From: an uncultured Streptococcus sp.
Lineage (GTDB): Bacteria > Bacillota > Bacilli > Lactobacillales > Streptococcaceae
Direction: 5' to 3'
NCBI RefSeq assembly: GCF_943912555.1
Contig: NZ_CALTUR010000009.1
Coordinates: forward strand, 1-24,425
Length of the DNA: 24,425 nucleotides
A program made the translations under genes and the position numbers. The first letter of the stretch is position 1, and every line of letters starts with the position of its first letter. Positions 1-10,038 of this stretch are shown here, piece by piece. A model generated the notes under the pieces. That model saw only the letters and a program-made list of their open reading frames with translations, was not told the origin of the DNA and ran no database searches.

Positions 1-90
1 GACTATTAAACTGAAAATGAAGTTTGCAAAGTAATCATTGAATTTAATTTTTTTATGGGAAAAGATTTTGTCAAAAAATCGTCAATCCCC

Positions 91-119
91 TTGAAAAATC
101 TAGCTAAATAGGGTATAAT
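91..119 (+). promoter_or_regulatory. Sigma-70/SigA promoter of rpoBC
   Basis: The -35 box TTGAAA (91-96) and a perfect -10 box TATAAT (114-119) are separated by 17 bp, which is ideal spacing. Transcription should start near 126, leaving a leader of about 245 nt before the rpoB start codon. No other strong promoter is visible before rpoB. Confidence 0.85.
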
Positions 120-143
120 ATGAGTAATCATTTGTCGTAGGTT

Positions 144-167
144 TTGTCTGAAATATTGTCCAGACAA
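144..167 (+). other. 5' leader hairpin upstream of the rpoB attenuator
   Basis: The arms TTGTCTG (144-150) and CAGACAA (161-167) are perfectly complementary over 7 bp and enclose a 10-nt loop. The hairpin lies about 20 nt into the rpoB leader RNA and just before the terminator-like hairpin. TCTGA at 147-151 could instead pair with TCAGA at 198-202, so it may compete with the downstream structure. That rearrangement is inference. Confidence 0.5.
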
Positions 168-174
168 GGCTCAC

Positions 175-227
175 AGCAGTTAAATCTTCTGAAAAAGTCA
201 GATTTAGCTGCTCTTTTTGTGCTTTTT
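175..227 (+). terminator. Terminator-like attenuator in the rpoB leader
   Basis: The arms AGCAGTTAAATCT (175-187) and AGATTTAGCTGCT (200-212) form a 13-bp stem with one G-U pair and a 12-nt loop. The T-rich tract CTTTTTGTGCTTTTTTT follows at once. This is the form of an intrinsic terminator, yet it sits about 50 nt after the rpoB promoter and 145 nt before the gene. It may therefore attenuate rpoBC transcription or end a short RNA of about 100 nt. It could also be a leaky terminator for an upstream gene outside the window. Confidence 0.7.
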
Positions 228-371
228 TTCAGGATTTCGAGCATTTGTAACAAAGACTTAAAGATTCTGAAAATTTATCAAGAGGACACGGTGATAGGGG
301 TTTTACAACCATATGACGATTAGAAAGCCTGATTGATAAGGCTTGGAACTTATTTACAAAGGAGAATCATC
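228..371 (+). promoter_or_regulatory. Distal part of the rpoB 5' leader
   Basis: No gene or clear second promoter is visible here. A small hairpin, AAGCCT (325-330) with AGGCTT (339-344) and an 8-nt loop, ends 13 nt before the Shine-Dalgarno sequence AAAGGAG (358-364). A seven-codon reading frame starts at 313 but has no ribosome binding site. Confidence 0.4.
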
Positions 372-3300
372 TTGGCAGGACATGACGTTCAATACGGGAA
401 ACATCGTACCCGTCGTAGTTTTTCAAGAATCAAAGAAGTTCTTGACTTACCAAATTTGATTGAAATTCAAACTGACTCATTCAAAGCTTTCCTAGACCAC
501 GGTCTTAAGGAAGTATTTGAAGATGTATTGCCAATTTCAAACTTCACAGACACGATGGAGTTGGAATTCGTTGGATATGAAATCAAGGAACCAAAATACA
601 CGCTAGAAGAAGCTCGTATCCACGATGCTAGCTACTCAGCACCAATTTTTGTAACTTTCCGTTTGATCAATAAAGAAACAGGCGAAATCAAGACCCAAGA
701 AGTTTTCTTTGGTGATTTCCCAATCATGACAGAAATGGGTACTTTTATCATCAATGGTGGTGAACGTATCATCGTATCTCAGTTGGTCCGCTCACCAGGT
801 GTTTACTTTAATGACAAAGTTGACAAAAACGGTAAAGTGGGTTACGGTTCAACTGTTATCCCTAACCGTGGAGCTTGGTTGGAACTTGAAAGCGACTCAA
901 AAGACATCGCCTACACTCGTATCGACCGTACTCGTAAGATTCCATTTACGACCTTGGTTCGTGCACTTGGTTTCTCAGGTGATGATGAAATCTTTGATAT
1001 CTTTGGTGACAGCGAATTGGTTCGCAACACTGTTGAAAAAGATATCCACAAGAATCCAATGGACTCTCGTACAGACGAAGCCTTGAAAGAAATTTACGAA
1101 CGCCTTCGTCCAGGTGAGCCTAAGACTGCTGAAAGCTCACGTAGTTTACTTGTAGCTCGTTTCTTTGACCCACGTCGCTATGACTTGGCAGCAGTTGGTC
1201 GTTACAAGATCAATAAAAAACTCAATGTTAAAACACGTTTGCTCAACCAAACCATTACAGAGCCATTGGTAGACCCTGAAACTGGAGAAATCTTGGTAGA
1301 AGCTGGCACAATCATGACTCGTAGTGTGATTGAAAGCATTGAAAGCCATTTGGATGGCGACTTGAACAAGATTGTCTACATTCCAAATGATGCAGCGGTT
1401 GTGACTGAGCCAGTTGTTCTTCAAAAATTCAAGGTTGTTGCACCAACTGATCCAGACCGCGTCGTAACCATTATCGGTAATGCTAATCCAGATGACAAGG
1501 TTCGTATCGTCACTCCTGCAGATATTCTTGCTGAGATGAGCTACTTCCTCAACTTGGCCGAAGGACTTGGCCGTGTTGATGATATCGACCACCTTGGAAA
1601 CCGTCGTATCCGTGCGGTTGGGGAATTGCTTGCCAACCAAGTACGCCTTGGACTTTCTCGTATGGAACGTAATGTCCGTGAACGTATGTCTGTTCAGGAC
1701 AACGAAGTCTTGACACCACAACAAATTATCAATATCCGTCCTGTAACAGCTGCGGTGAAAGAATTCTTTGGTTCATCACAGTTGTCACAGTTCATGGACC
1801 AACACAACCCACTTTCTGAGTTGTCTCACAAACGCCGTTTGTCAGCCTTAGGACCTGGTGGTTTGACACGTGACCGTGCTGGATATGAGGTACGTGACGT
1901 GCACTACACTCACTATGGTCGTATGTGTCCAATCGAGACACCTGAAGGACCTAACATCGGTTTGATTAACAACTTGTCATCTTATGGACATTTGAACAAG
2001 TATGGTTTTGTTCAAACACCATACCGTAAGGTTGACCGTGAAACAGGTGTTGTTACGAACGAAATCGTTTGGTTGACAGCCGATGAAGAAGATGAATTCA
2101 CTGTAGCGCAGGCCAACTCTCGTCTTAACGAAGATGGAACCTTTGCTGAGAAAGTTGTCATGGGACGTCACCAAGGGGTCAACCAAGAGTATCCAGCTAA
2201 CGTTGTTGACTACATGGACGTATCTCCAAAACAGGTAGTTGCCGTTGCGACAGCATGTATTCCTTTCTTGGAAAACGATGACTCCAACCGTGCCCTCATG
2301 GGAGCCAACATGCAACGTCAGGCTGTGCCATTGATTAATCCAAAAGCACCTTATGTTGGTACTGGTATGGAATATCAGGCAGCCCACGATTCAGGAGCTG
2401 CTGTGATTGCTCAGTATGACGGTAAAGTTACCTATGCAGATGCTGACAAGGTAGAAGTTCGTCGTGAAGATGGTTCATTGGATGTTTACCACATCCAAAA
2501 ATTCCGTCGTTCAAACTCAGGTACTGCCTACAACCAACGTACTCTCGTAAAAGTTGGCGATGTCGTTGAAAAAGGCGATTTTATCGCTGACGGCCCTTCT
2601 ATGGAAAATGGAGAAATGGCGCTTGGACAAAACCCAATCGTTGCCTATATGACTTGGGAAGGTTACAACTTCGAGGATGCCGTTATCATGAGCGAACGCT
2701 TGGTCAAAGACGATGTCTACACATCTGTCCACCTTGAAGAATACGAATCAGAAACACGCGATACAAAGCTTGGGCCTGAAGAAATCACTCGCGAAATTCC
2801 AAACGTTGGTGAAGATGCCCTTAAAGACCTTGACGAAATGGGTATTATCCGTATCGGTGCTGAGGTTAAAGAAGGTGATATCCTTGTAGGTAAAGTGACA
2901 CCTAAGGGTGAGAAAGACCTTTCAGCTGAAGAACGTCTCTTGCACGCTATCTTCGGAGATAAATCTCGTGAAGTGCGTGATACTTCTCTTCGTGTACCGC
3001 ACGGTGCCGATGGTGTCGTTCGTGATGTTAAGATCTTTACACGTGCCAATGGAGATGAATTGCAATCAGGCGTTAACATGCTGGTTCGCGTCTACATCGC
3101 TCAAAAACGTAAGATCAAGGTCGGAGATAAGATGGCCGGACGTCACGGAAATAAAGGGGTTGTCTCTCGTATCGTTCCTGTAGAAGACATGCCTTACCTT
3201 CCAGATGGAACTCCAGTCGATATCATGTTGAACCCACTTGGGGTGCCATCACGTATGAATATCGGTCAGGTTATGGAGCTTCACCTAGGTATGGCTGCTC

Positions 3301-3983
3301 GTACTCTTGGTATTCACATCGCAACACCAGTCTTTGACGGAGCAAGTTCTGAAGACCTTTGGTCAACTGTTAAAGAAGCTGGTATGGATAGTGATGCTAA
3401 AACAATCCTTTACGATGGACGTACTGGGGAACCGTTTGATAACCGTGTTTCTGTCGGAGTCATGTACATGATTAAGCTCCACCACATGGTTGACGATAAA
3501 TTGCACGCGCGTTCAGTCGGACCTTACTCAACTGTTACCCAACAACCACTCGGAGGTAAAGCTCAGTTTGGTGGACAACGTTTCGGTGAGATGGAGGTTT
3601 GGGCTCTTGAAGCTTACGGTGCGTCAAATGTCCTTCAAGAAATCTTGACTTACAAGTCTGACGATATCAATGGACGTCTGAAAGCTTATGAAGCCATTAC
3701 AAAAGGAAAACCAATTCCAAAACCAGGTGTTCCAGAATCCTTCCGAGTTCTTGTCAAAGAATTGCAATCTCTTGGTCTTGACATGCGTGTCCTTGACGAA
3801 GATGACCAAGAAGTGGAACTTCGCGACTTGGATGAAGGAATGGACGAAGATGTCATCCACGTAGATGACCTTGAAAAAGCCCGCGAAAAAGCAGCCCAAG
3901 AGGCAAAAGCAGCCTTTGAAGCTGAAGAAGCTGAGAAAGCAACAAAAGCGGAAGAAACAGAAGAAGCTGCTGAACAAGAATAA
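372..3983 (+). CDS. rpoB: DNA-directed RNA polymerase subunit beta
   Basis: RpoB is the beta subunit of core RNA polymerase and forms the catalytic pincer with RpoC. The start is TTG at 372 (protein begins [17 protein letters not shown]), 7 nt after AAAGGAG (358-364). A longer frame from TTG 333 has no ribosome binding site. The product is 1203 aa, the usual streptococcal length. The rifampicin region runs from about residue 468 to 495 ([20 protein letters not shown]). Q473, D476, H486, R489 and S491, the equivalents of E. coli Q513, D516, H526, R529 and S531, are all wild type. The C-terminal DNA/RNA-binding part includes [14 protein letters not shown] and [20 protein letters not shown]. The tail from about residue 1165 is rich in Ala, Glu and Lys, as in other streptococci. 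rpoC follows after 32 bp in the same transcript. Confidence 0.99.
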   Translation: MAGHDVQYGKHRTRRSFSRIKEVLDLPNLIEIQTDSFKAFLDHGLKEVFEDVLPISNFTDTMELEFVGYEIKEPKYTLEEARIHDASYSAPIFVTFRLINKETGEIKTQEVFFGDFPIMTEMGTFIINGGERIIVSQLVRSPGVYFNDKVDKNGKVGYGSTVIPNRGAWLELESDSKDIAYTRIDRTRKIPFTTLVRALGFSGDDEIFDIFGDSELVRNTVEKDIHKNPMDSRTDEALKEIYERLRPGEPKTAESSRSLLVARFFDPRRYDLAAVGRYKINKKLNVKTRLLNQTITEPLVDPETGEILVEAGTIMTRSVIESIESHLDGDLNKIVYIPNDAAVVTEPVVLQKFKVVAPTDPDRVVTIIGNANPDDKVRIVTPADILAEMSYFLNLAEGLGRVDDIDHLGNRRIRAVGELLANQVRLGLSRMERNVRERMSVQDNEVLTPQQIINIRPVTAAVKEFFGSSQLSQFMDQHNPLSELSHKRRLSALGPGGLTRDRAGYEVRDVHYTHYGRMCPIETPEGPNIGLINNLSSYGHLNKYGFVQTPYRKVDRETGVVTNEIVWLTADEEDEFTVAQANSRLNEDGTFAEKVVMGRHQGVNQEYPANVVDYMDVSPKQVVAVATACIPFLENDDSNRALMGANMQRQAVPLINPKAPYVGTGMEYQAAHDSGAAVIAQYDGKVTYADADKVEVRREDGSLDVYHIQKFRRSNSGTAYNQRTLVKVGDVVEKGDFIADGPSMENGEMALGQNPIVAYMTWEGYNFEDAVIMSERLVKDDVYTSVHLEEYESETRDTKLGPEEITREIPNVGEDALKDLDEMGIIRIGAEVKEGDILVGKVTPKGEKDLSAEERLLHAIFGDKSREVRDTSLRVPHGADGVVRDVKIFTRANGDELQSGVNMLVRVYIAQKRKIKVGDKMAGRHGNKGVVSRIVPVEDMPYLPDGTPVDIMLNPLGVPSRMNIGQVMELHLGMAARTLGIHIATPVFDGASSEDLWSTVKEAGMDSDAKTILYDGRTGEPFDNRVSVGVMYMIKLHHMVDDKLHARSVGPYSTVTQQPLGGKAQFGGQRFGEMEVWALEAYGASNVLQEILTYKSDDINGRLKAYEAITKGKPIPKPGVPESFRVLVKELQSLGLDMRVLDEDDQEVELRDLDEGMDEDVIHVDDLEKAREKAAQEAKAAFEAEEAEKATKAEETEEAAEQE

Positions 3984-4015
3984 GCAGTTCACTTAGAATA
4001 GAAAGGGAAGAAATA

Positions 4016-7000
4016 GTGGTTGATGTAAATCGTTTTAAAAGTATGCAAATCACCCTAGCTTCTCCAAGCAAAGTCCGTTCATGGTCTTATGGAGAAGTCA
4101 AAAAACCTGAAACAATCAATTACCGTACCTTGAAACCAGAACGTGAAGGACTCTTTGATGAAGTTATCTTTGGTCCTACAAAAGACTGGGAATGTGCTTG
4201 TGGTAAATACAAACGCATTCGTTACAGAGGGATTGTTTGTGACCGTTGTGGGGTTGAAGTAACGCGTACAAAAGTTCGTCGTGAGCGTATGGGGCACATC
4301 GAGTTGAAAGCTCCTGTATCTCACATCTGGTATTTCAAGGGGATTCCAAGCCGTATGGGCTTGACCCTTGATATGAGCCCTCGTGCCCTCGAGGAAGTTA
4401 TCTATTTTGCGGCTTATGTGGTGATTGATCCGAAGGATACACCGCTTGAGCACAAGTCTATCATGACAGAGCGCGAATATCGTGAGCGCTTGCGTGAGTA
4501 TGGTTATGGCTCATTCGTTGCCAAGATGGGTGCAGAAGCCATCCAAGACCTTTTGAAACAAGTAGATCTTGAAAAAGAAATTGCTGAACTCAAAGAAGAG
4601 TTGAAAACAGCGACTGGACAAAAACGTATCAAAGCGATTCGTCGTTTGGATGTTTTGGATGCCTTTTACAAGTCTGGAAATAAACCTGAATGGATGATTC
4701 TCAATATCCTTCCGGTTATTCCACCAGATCTTCGTCCAATGTTGCAGTTGGACGGTGGCCGTTTTGCCTCATCTGACTTGAACGACCTTTACCGTCGTGT
4801 TATCAACCGTAACAACCGTTTGGCTCGCTTGCTTGAGTTGAATGCACCAGGTATCATCGTTCAAAATGAGAAGCGTATGCTTCAAGAAGCGGTTGACGCT
4901 TTGATTGACAATGGTCGTCGTGGTCGTCCAATCACAGGACCAGGTAGCCGTCCGCTGAAATCATTGAGCCACATGCTTAAAGGTAAACAAGGACGCTTCC
5001 GTCAAAACTTGCTCGGTAAACGTGTTGACTTCTCAGGACGTTCCGTTATCGCCGTTGGTCCAACGCTTAAGATGTACCAATGTGGTGTGCCACGTGAAAT
5101 GGCTATTGAGCTCTTTAAACCATTCGTTATGCGTGAAATCGTTGCCCGTGATATCGTGCAAAACGTCAAAGCAGCTAAACGCTTGGTGGAACGTGGAGAT
5201 GAGCGTATCTGGGATATCCTTGAAGAAGTGATTAAAGAACACCCAGTACTTCTTAACCGCGCACCGACCCTTCACCGTTTGGGTATCCAAGCCTTCGAGC
5301 CAGTCTTGATTGATGGTAAGGCTCTTCGCTTGCACCCACTTGTCTGTGAAGCCTACAATGCCGACTTTGACGGGGACCAAATGGCCATCCACGTACCGCT
5401 TTCAGAAGAAGCCCAAGCAGAGGCTCGTATCTTGATGCTCGCTGCTGAACACATCTTGAACCCGAAAGATGGTAAACCAGTTGTTACTCCATCTCAGGAC
5501 ATGGTTTTGGGTAACTACTATTTGACCATGGAAGAAGCTGGTCGTGAAGGTGAAGGAATGGTCTTCAAGGATCGTGATGAAGCGGTTATGGCTTACCGTA
5601 ATGGTTATGTTCACCTCCACTCACGTGTTGGTATTGCAACAGACAGCCTCAACAAGCCTTGGACAGAAGAGCAAAAACACAAGGTCTTGCTTACAACAGT
5701 TGGTAAAATCCTCTTCAATGATATCATGCCAGAGGGTCTACCATACTTGCAAGAACCAAACAATGCCAACTTGACAGAAGGCGTTCCAGCCAAATACTTC
5801 TTGCCACTTGGTGGAGATATCAAGGAAGCTATTAGCAATCTTGAACTTAACCCTCCATTCAAGAAGAAAAACCTTGGAAATATCATCGCTGAAATCTTCA
5901 AACGTTTCCGTACGACAGAAACTTCTGCCCTACTTGACCGTATGAAGAATCTCGGTTACTACCACTCAACTCTTGCAGGATTGACAGTGGGTATTGCCGA
6001 TATTCCAGTCGTTGATGACAAGGCTGAAATCATTGAAGAATCACACAAACGTGTAGAACAAATCACCAAACAATTCCGTCGTGGTATGATCACAGACGAC
6101 GAGCGTTACAATGCTGTTACAGCCGAATGGCGTGCTGCCCGTGAAAAACTAGAGAAACGTTTGATTGCCAACCAAGATCCTAAGAATCCAATCGTTATGA
6201 TGATGGACTCTGGAGCCCGTGGTAACATCTCAAACTTCTCACAGCTTGCCGGTATGCGTGGTCTGATGGCTGCTCCGAACGGACGTATCATGGAATTGCC
6301 AATCCTTTCAAACTTCCGCGAAGGTTTGTCAGTACTCGAAATGTTCTTCTCAACTCACGGTGCCCGTAAAGGTATGACCGATACGGCCCTTAAGACAGCC
6401 GACTCAGGTTACTTGACTCGTCGTTTGGTTGACGTTGCCCAAGACGTTATCATCCGTGAGGACGACTGTGGAACAGACCGTGGTCTCTTGATCCGCTCTA
6501 TCGCAGAAGGAAAAGAGATGATCGAGTCACTCGAGGAGCGTCTCAATGGTCGTTACACTAAGAAAACTGTTAAACATCCAGAAACTGGTGCAGTGATCAT
6601 CGGTCCAAATGAATTGATCACAGAAGACAAGGCGCGTGAAATTGTCAATGCTGGTGTGGAAGAAGTGACTATCCGCTCTGTATTTACATGTAACACTCGT
6701 CACGGTGTCTGCCGTCACTGTTACGGTATCAACTTGGCAACTGGTGATGCGGTTGAAGTTGGTGAAGCAGTTGGTACAATCGCTGCCCAATCTATCGGGG
6801 AACCTGGTACACAGCTTACAATGCGTACCTTCCACACGGGTGGGGTTGCCTCAAATACCGATATCACTCAGGGTCTTCCTCGTGTCCAAGAAATCTTTGA
6901 AGCCCGCAATCCTAAAGGGGAAGCGGTTATCACAGAGGTTAAAGGACAAGTTACAGCTATCGAAGAAGATGCATCAACTCGTACTAAGAAAGTTTTTGTT

Positions 7001-7690
7001 AAGGGTGAAACTGGTGAAGGCGAGTACGTCGTTCCATTTACAGCTCGTATGCGTGTTGAAGTTGGGGACCAAGTAGCGCGTGGTGCTGCTCTGACAGAAG
7101 GTTCTATCCAACCAAAACGTCTCCTTGCAGTTCGTGATGTCTTGTCAGTTGAAACTTACCTTCTCGGTGAAGTACAAAAAGTTTACCGTAGCCAAGGGGT
7201 AGAAATCGGTGACAAACACATCGAGGTAATGGTTCGTCAAATGATCCGTAAAGTCCGTGTCATGGATCCAGGTGACACAGACCTTCTCATGGGTACCCTC
7301 ATGGATATCAATGACTTTACAGATGCCAACAAAGATGTCCTTATCGCAGGTGGAGTTCCAGCTACAGGTCGCCCAGTCCTTATGGGAATTACTAAAGCCT
7401 CACTTGAAACCAACAGTTTCTTGTCAGCGGCTTCCTTCCAGGAAACAACTCGTGTCCTTACTGACGCGGCTATCCGTGGTAAGAAAGACCATCTCCTTGG
7501 ACTTAAAGAAAATGTTATCATCGGTAAGATCATCCCAGCAGGTACTGGTATGGCTCGTTACCGCAACCTTGAACCACATGCTATCAACGAAGAAGAATAT
7601 CTTAATCCTCCAGTAGAGGAAGAAAATGAAGAAACAACAGAAGTAGTTGTGGATACTGCCGTTGAAACTGTGGAAGAAACAGTAGAATAG
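4016..7690 (+). CDS. rpoC: DNA-directed RNA polymerase subunit beta'
   Basis: RpoC is the beta' subunit and carries the active-site magnesium. The start is GTG at 4016 ([17 protein letters not shown]), after GAAAGGGAAG (4001-4010). The product is 1224 aa. Zinc site 1 is C60, C62, C75 and C78 near the N-terminus. The catalytic motif NADFDGDQ is at residues 448-455, with D450, D452 and D454 binding the metal. Zinc site 2 is C818, C892, C899 and C902 ([11 protein letters not shown]). The bridge-helix and trigger-loop region ([20 protein letters not shown]) is intact. The long beta' insertions of proteobacteria are absent. The C-terminal tail is acidic. The gene is cotranscribed with rpoB and ends at a terminator. 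Confidence 0.99.
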   Translation: MVDVNRFKSMQITLASPSKVRSWSYGEVKKPETINYRTLKPEREGLFDEVIFGPTKDWECACGKYKRIRYRGIVCDRCGVEVTRTKVRRERMGHIELKAPVSHIWYFKGIPSRMGLTLDMSPRALEEVIYFAAYVVIDPKDTPLEHKSIMTEREYRERLREYGYGSFVAKMGAEAIQDLLKQVDLEKEIAELKEELKTATGQKRIKAIRRLDVLDAFYKSGNKPEWMILNILPVIPPDLRPMLQLDGGRFASSDLNDLYRRVINRNNRLARLLELNAPGIIVQNEKRMLQEAVDALIDNGRRGRPITGPGSRPLKSLSHMLKGKQGRFRQNLLGKRVDFSGRSVIAVGPTLKMYQCGVPREMAIELFKPFVMREIVARDIVQNVKAAKRLVERGDERIWDILEEVIKEHPVLLNRAPTLHRLGIQAFEPVLIDGKALRLHPLVCEAYNADFDGDQMAIHVPLSEEAQAEARILMLAAEHILNPKDGKPVVTPSQDMVLGNYYLTMEEAGREGEGMVFKDRDEAVMAYRNGYVHLHSRVGIATDSLNKPWTEEQKHKVLLTTVGKILFNDIMPEGLPYLQEPNNANLTEGVPAKYFLPLGGDIKEAISNLELNPPFKKKNLGNIIAEIFKRFRTTETSALLDRMKNLGYYHSTLAGLTVGIADIPVVDDKAEIIEESHKRVEQITKQFRRGMITDDERYNAVTAEWRAAREKLEKRLIANQDPKNPIVMMMDSGARGNISNFSQLAGMRGLMAAPNGRIMELPILSNFREGLSVLEMFFSTHGARKGMTDTALKTADSGYLTRRLVDVAQDVIIREDDCGTDRGLLIRSIAEGKEMIESLEERLNGRYTKKTVKHPETGAVIIGPNELITEDKAREIVNAGVEEVTIRSVFTCNTRHGVCRHCYGINLATGDAVEVGEAVGTIAAQSIGEPGTQLTMRTFHTGGVASNTDITQGLPRVQEIFEARNPKGEAVITEVKGQVTAIEEDASTRTKKVFVKGETGEGEYVVPFTARMRVEVGDQVARGAALTEGSIQPKRLLAVRDVLSVETYLLGEVQKVYRSQGVEIGDKHIEVMVRQMIRKVRVMDPGDTDLLMGTLMDINDFTDANKDVLIAGGVPATGRPVLMGITKASLETNSFLSAASFQETTRVLTDAAIRGKKDHLLGLKENVIIGKIIPAGTGMARYRNLEPHAINEEEYLNPPVEEENEETTEVVVDTAVETVEETVE

Positions 7691-7691
7691 A

Positions 7692-7726
7692 AGAGAATGG
7701 AGAGCCTTCGGGTTCTCTTTCTCTTT
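7692..7726 (+). terminator. Terminator after rpoC
   Basis: GAGAGCC (about 7700-7706) pairs with GGTTCTC (7711-7717) around a stable TTCG tetraloop. The stem extends outward through AGAGAA and TTTCTCT with a small internal mismatch. The T-tract is interrupted by C (TTTCTCTTTT), so read-through into ndk is possible. Confidence 0.75.
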
Positions 7727-7758
7727 TCTGAAAACTTTCTCCATTTTTTCATAAAATG

Positions 7759-7767
7759 TGGTAAAAT
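7759..7767 (+). promoter_or_regulatory. Extended -10 promoter of ndk
   Basis: TG-G-TAAAAT (7759-7767) is an extended -10 element. No good -35 box is found at the expected distance. ndk starts 30 nt further on. Confidence 0.5.
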
Positions 7768-7796
7768 AAAAGAAAAAGCTGACAAAGGAGACGGGT

Positions 7797-8219
7797 ATGG
7801 AACAAACATTTTTTATCATCAAACCAGATGGTGTAAAAAGAGGACTAGTGGGTGAAGTGTTGAAACGCATCGAACAACGTGGATTTACAATCGAAAAATT
7901 GGAGTTGCGTACAAAGGTTTCAGAAGAGTTAATTGACCAGCACTATCAGGACTTGGTTGGTCAGAGTTTTTACCCACCGATTCGTAAATTTATGACTTCA
8001 GGTCCAGTTCTTGTGGGTGTTATTTCAGGTCCTAAAGTAATCGAAACTTGGCGGACTATGATGGGGGCAACTCGTCCAGAAGAAGCTTTACCAGGAACTA
8101 TTCGAGGTGATTTTGCAAAAGCTGCTGGAGAAAATGAGGTTATCCAAAATGTTGTACATGGTTCAGACTCAGAAGAGTCAGCTAAGCGAGAGATTGCTCT
8201 TTGGTTTAAGGAAAAATAG
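7797..8219 (+). CDS. ndk: Nucleoside diphosphate kinase
   Basis: Ndk transfers the gamma phosphate of ATP to nucleoside diphosphates through a phosphohistidine and so balances the NTP and dNTP pools. The start is ATG 7797, 6 nt after AAAGGAG (7784-7790). The product is 140 aa and covers the whole NDK fold. The N-terminal strand [13 protein letters not shown] is typical. The active-site block NVVHGSDS carries the catalytic H121. R88-region residues in [13 protein letters not shown], which bind nucleotide phosphate, are present. The protein ends in WFKEK, without the longer C-terminal extension of many bacterial Ndks, as I recall for streptococci. It has its own promoter and terminator. Confidence 0.97.
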   Translation: MEQTFFIIKPDGVKRGLVGEVLKRIEQRGFTIEKLELRTKVSEELIDQHYQDLVGQSFYPPIRKFMTSGPVLVGVISGPKVIETWRTMMGATRPEEALPGTIRGDFAKAAGENEVIQNVVHGSDSEESAKREIALWFKEK

Positions 8220-8220
8220 C

Positions 8221-8261
8221 AAAAAGTTTGATGTAAGGGTTACTTGCATCAAACTTTTTTT
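8221..8261 (+). terminator. Terminator after ndk
   Basis: AAAAAGTTTGATG (8221-8233) pairs perfectly with CATCAAACTTTTT (8247-8259) around a 13-nt loop, and the T-run continues through the stem base. The A-run on the left and T-run on the right could allow it to work in both directions. Confidence 0.92.
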
Positions 8262-8323
8262 GCGTTTTAGACTAGAAAACTGACAGTTGAGAAATATTCT
8301 AGCAATAGAAAGGATTTCTAGCC

Positions 8324-8329
8324 TATAAT
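8324..8329 (+). promoter_or_regulatory. -10 box upstream of the membrane protein gene
   Basis: A perfect TATAAT (8324-8329) lies 22 bp before the start codon. The -35 position at 17 bp (AGCAAT) is poor, so this is a weak or activator-dependent promoter. Confidence 0.45.
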
Positions 8330-8351
8330 AAGAGCAAGTAAGGGAGGGAAA

Positions 8352-8984
8352 ATGATGGAAAGAATGAAAAAGCAAATTCAAGTTTTGTTATTGCTGACGG
8401 TTTTTGGACTTGGTGGCTGTTCTTGTTTAAGTTTATCGACTTGGTCCTTGATGTTAAATCAAAACTGCTTTTATTATTTAGTGGGTATGTTGTTACTTGC
8501 GAGTATTGGGGCAGGACTAAACTACTATAAAGGACGACAAAATCAATATTATTCAGTTTTTAAAGAAGATAGCAAACAATTCTTGTATACTCTGTTGCTA
8601 TTGGTAAATGTTTTAGGTTTAGCTTTAATTATCATAGAATATGTTCTTACGGGAAGGGCAACAGGTGAAGAGTTTGTGGAAGTCTTTCTACCGAGTTTCT
8701 TTTTCTTATTCGGTATTGATTTGTTAGTCTTTCTGCCGATTCAGAAGTATCTATATGCCTTGAAAAAGATTTTGGGTAAAAAGCAAATCTGTTTTATCAG
8801 TGGACTAGCTATTTTAATCGTTCTCAAAAATCCTTGGTCAATATTATCCATGACATTTTATATTGCCTTGGGAATGTTTTTTCTAGGCCTGTTGGTGCCA
8901 AGAGTCATTCGCTGGGAAGTTTCATTTTATAGCCATTTGATGAGAGATATATTATTAGTTCTCTTTTTACTGTTCCTATTTTAA
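8352..8984 (+). CDS. Multi-pass membrane protein of unknown function
   Basis: I do not recognise this 210-aa protein. The ribosome binding site AGGGAGGG (8341-8348) precedes two adjacent ATG codons (8352 and 8355). About six or seven hydrophobic segments are visible, near residues 9-22, 38-55, 74-96, 106-130, 146-158, 165-185 and 196-210. Residues 20-23 (LGGC) after a short basic start resemble a lipobox. The many later membrane segments make a true lipoprotein doubtful, however. The codon usage is more AT-rich than in rpoBC. No terminator separates it from tsaE. No catalytic motif is visible. Confidence 0.75.
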   Translation: MMERMKKQIQVLLLLTVFGLGGCSCLSLSTWSLMLNQNCFYYLVGMLLLASIGAGLNYYKGRQNQYYSVFKEDSKQFLYTLLLLVNVLGLALIIIEYVLTGRATGEEFVEVFLPSFFFLFGIDLLVFLPIQKYLYALKKILGKKQICFISGLAILIVLKNPWSILSMTFYIALGMFFLGLLVPRVIRWEVSFYSHLMRDILLVLFLLFLF

Positions 8985-9045
8985 AATCAGAACAAGAACC
9001 AGCCCAAGTCTCATAATTCATAATCTGGACTTCACAGATAATATC

Positions 9046-9073
9046 TCGACAAAGAATAACTTTTTGGTATAAT
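9046..9073 (+). promoter_or_regulatory. Promoter of tsaE, placing the start codon at the transcript end
   Basis: TCGACA (9046-9051), a 16-bp spacer and the extended -10 TG-G-TATAAT (9065-9073) form a good promoter. The expected start of transcription (about 9079-9081) coincides with the tsaE ATG at 9080, so the mRNA is probably leaderless. Confidence 0.7.
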
Positions 9074-9079
9074 AGAGGT

Positions 9080-9523
9080 ATGTACACAAAAAATGAAGAA
9101 GAGTTGCAAGCCTTAGGGGAGCGTTTGGGTCATCTATTAGAAAAGAATGATGTTTTAATTCTAACTGGAGAACTTGGAGCAGGCAAAACGACCTTTACTA
9201 AAGGACTTGCAAAAGGATTACAGATTTCTCAGATGATTAAGAGTCCAACTTACACTATCGTAAGAGAGTATGAAGGTCGTCTTCCACTTTACCATCTAGA
9301 TGTTTATCGTATTGAGGGGGATGCTGATTCTATTGACTTGGATGAGTTTCTCTTTGGTGGTGGGGTAACTGTCATTGAGTGGGGAAATCTTTTAGGTGAT
9401 GCCTTGCCAGATACTTATTTAGAATTGGAAATTCTAAAAGAGGAAGATGGTCGCAGATTAAACTTCAAAGCCAAGGGTTTGCGTGCAGAAAAACTCTTAG
9501 AGGAGCTTCAACATGGAGTATGA
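9080..9523 (+). CDS. tsaE: tRNA t6A synthesis ATPase TsaE
   Basis: TsaE (YjeE) is the small ATPase that works with TsaB and TsaD to make N6-threonylcarbamoyladenosine at A37 of ANN-decoding tRNAs. The product is 147 aa, the family's usual length. The Walker A motif GELGAGKTT is at residues 30-38. SPTYTIVREYEG and LYHLDVYR follow, then VIEWGN, all typical of the family. TsaB and TsaD are not in the window. The ATG at 9080 is only 6 nt after the -10 box and has no properly spaced Shine-Dalgarno sequence, so it is likely read from a leaderless mRNA. Its last 11 bp overlap the next gene. Confidence 0.95.
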   Translation: MYTKNEEELQALGERLGHLLEKNDVLILTGELGAGKTTFTKGLAKGLQISQMIKSPTYTIVREYEGRLPLYHLDVYRIEGDADSIDLDEFLFGGGVTVIEWGNLLGDALPDTYLELEILKEEDGRRLNFKAKGLRAEKLLEELQHGV

Positions 9524-10031
9524 ATTGCTCATTAGGGAAGCAGAAATTGAAGATGCAGCTGCCTTAGTATCATTTTTAAATCGTGTCAGTGTAGAAACAG
9601 ACTTTACCAGTCTGGATAGGGATGGTATTTTGATGACAGATACTGAGATGGAGTTGTTTTTGGATAAACAGGCTCACTCGGAAAATCAAATCACTTTACT
9701 GGCCTTACTGAATGATGAAATAGCTGGTCTTGTAAATATTACAGCTGACCAGCGCAAGAGAGTTCGTCATATTGGAGATCTCTTTATTGTGATTGGTAAG
9801 AAATATTGGAATAATGGATTGGGAAGTTTTTTGCTAGAAGAAGCGATAGAGTGGGCACAAGCAAGTGGCATTCTGCGTCGTCTCCAACTGACTGTCCAAA
9901 CTCGTAATCAAGCTGCAGTCCATCTTTATCAAAAGCATGGCTTTGTAATTGAAGGTCGCCAAGAGCGTGGGGCATATATAGAAGAAGGGAAATTTATTGA
10001 TGTTTACTTGATGGGTAAACTGATAGATTAG
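9513..10031 (+). CDS. GNAT-family N-acetyltransferase
   Basis: This 172-aa protein has the GNAT fold: an N-terminal strand-helix region, then the acetyl-CoA loop in GKKYWNNGLGSFLLEEAIEWA, then NQAAVHLYQKHGFVIEGR with the tyrosine that often acts as general acid. The start is ATG 9513, 7 nt after AGGAG (9501-9505). It overlaps tsaE by 11 bp, so the two are translationally coupled. It is not a clear RimI (ribosomal S18 acetyltransferase) despite sitting beside a t6A gene. The substrate is unknown; small molecules, antibiotics and protein termini are all possible. Confidence 0.88.
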   Translation: MEYELLIREAEIEDAAALVSFLNRVSVETDFTSLDRDGILMTDTEMELFLDKQAHSENQITLLALLNDEIAGLVNITADQRKRVRHIGDLFIVIGKKYWNNGLGSFLLEEAIEWAQASGILRRLQLTVQTRNQAAVHLYQKHGFVIEGRQERGAYIEEGKFIDVYLMGKLID

Positions 10032-10038
10032 TAGAAAT

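Noticed and set aside
1..34. Short open frame (10 codons) ending in TAA at 32-34, possibly the end of an upstream gene
   Set aside because: Too short to identify, and chance is a sufficient explanation.
313..336. Seven-codon leader peptide before rpoB
   Set aside because: There is no ribosome binding site and no codon pattern pointing to control by translation.
1146..1724. Long antisense open frame inside rpoB, and similar frames in rpoC, recA and others
   Set aside because: They lie opposite highly conserved genes, have no ribosome binding sites, and their translations show no protein-like domains.
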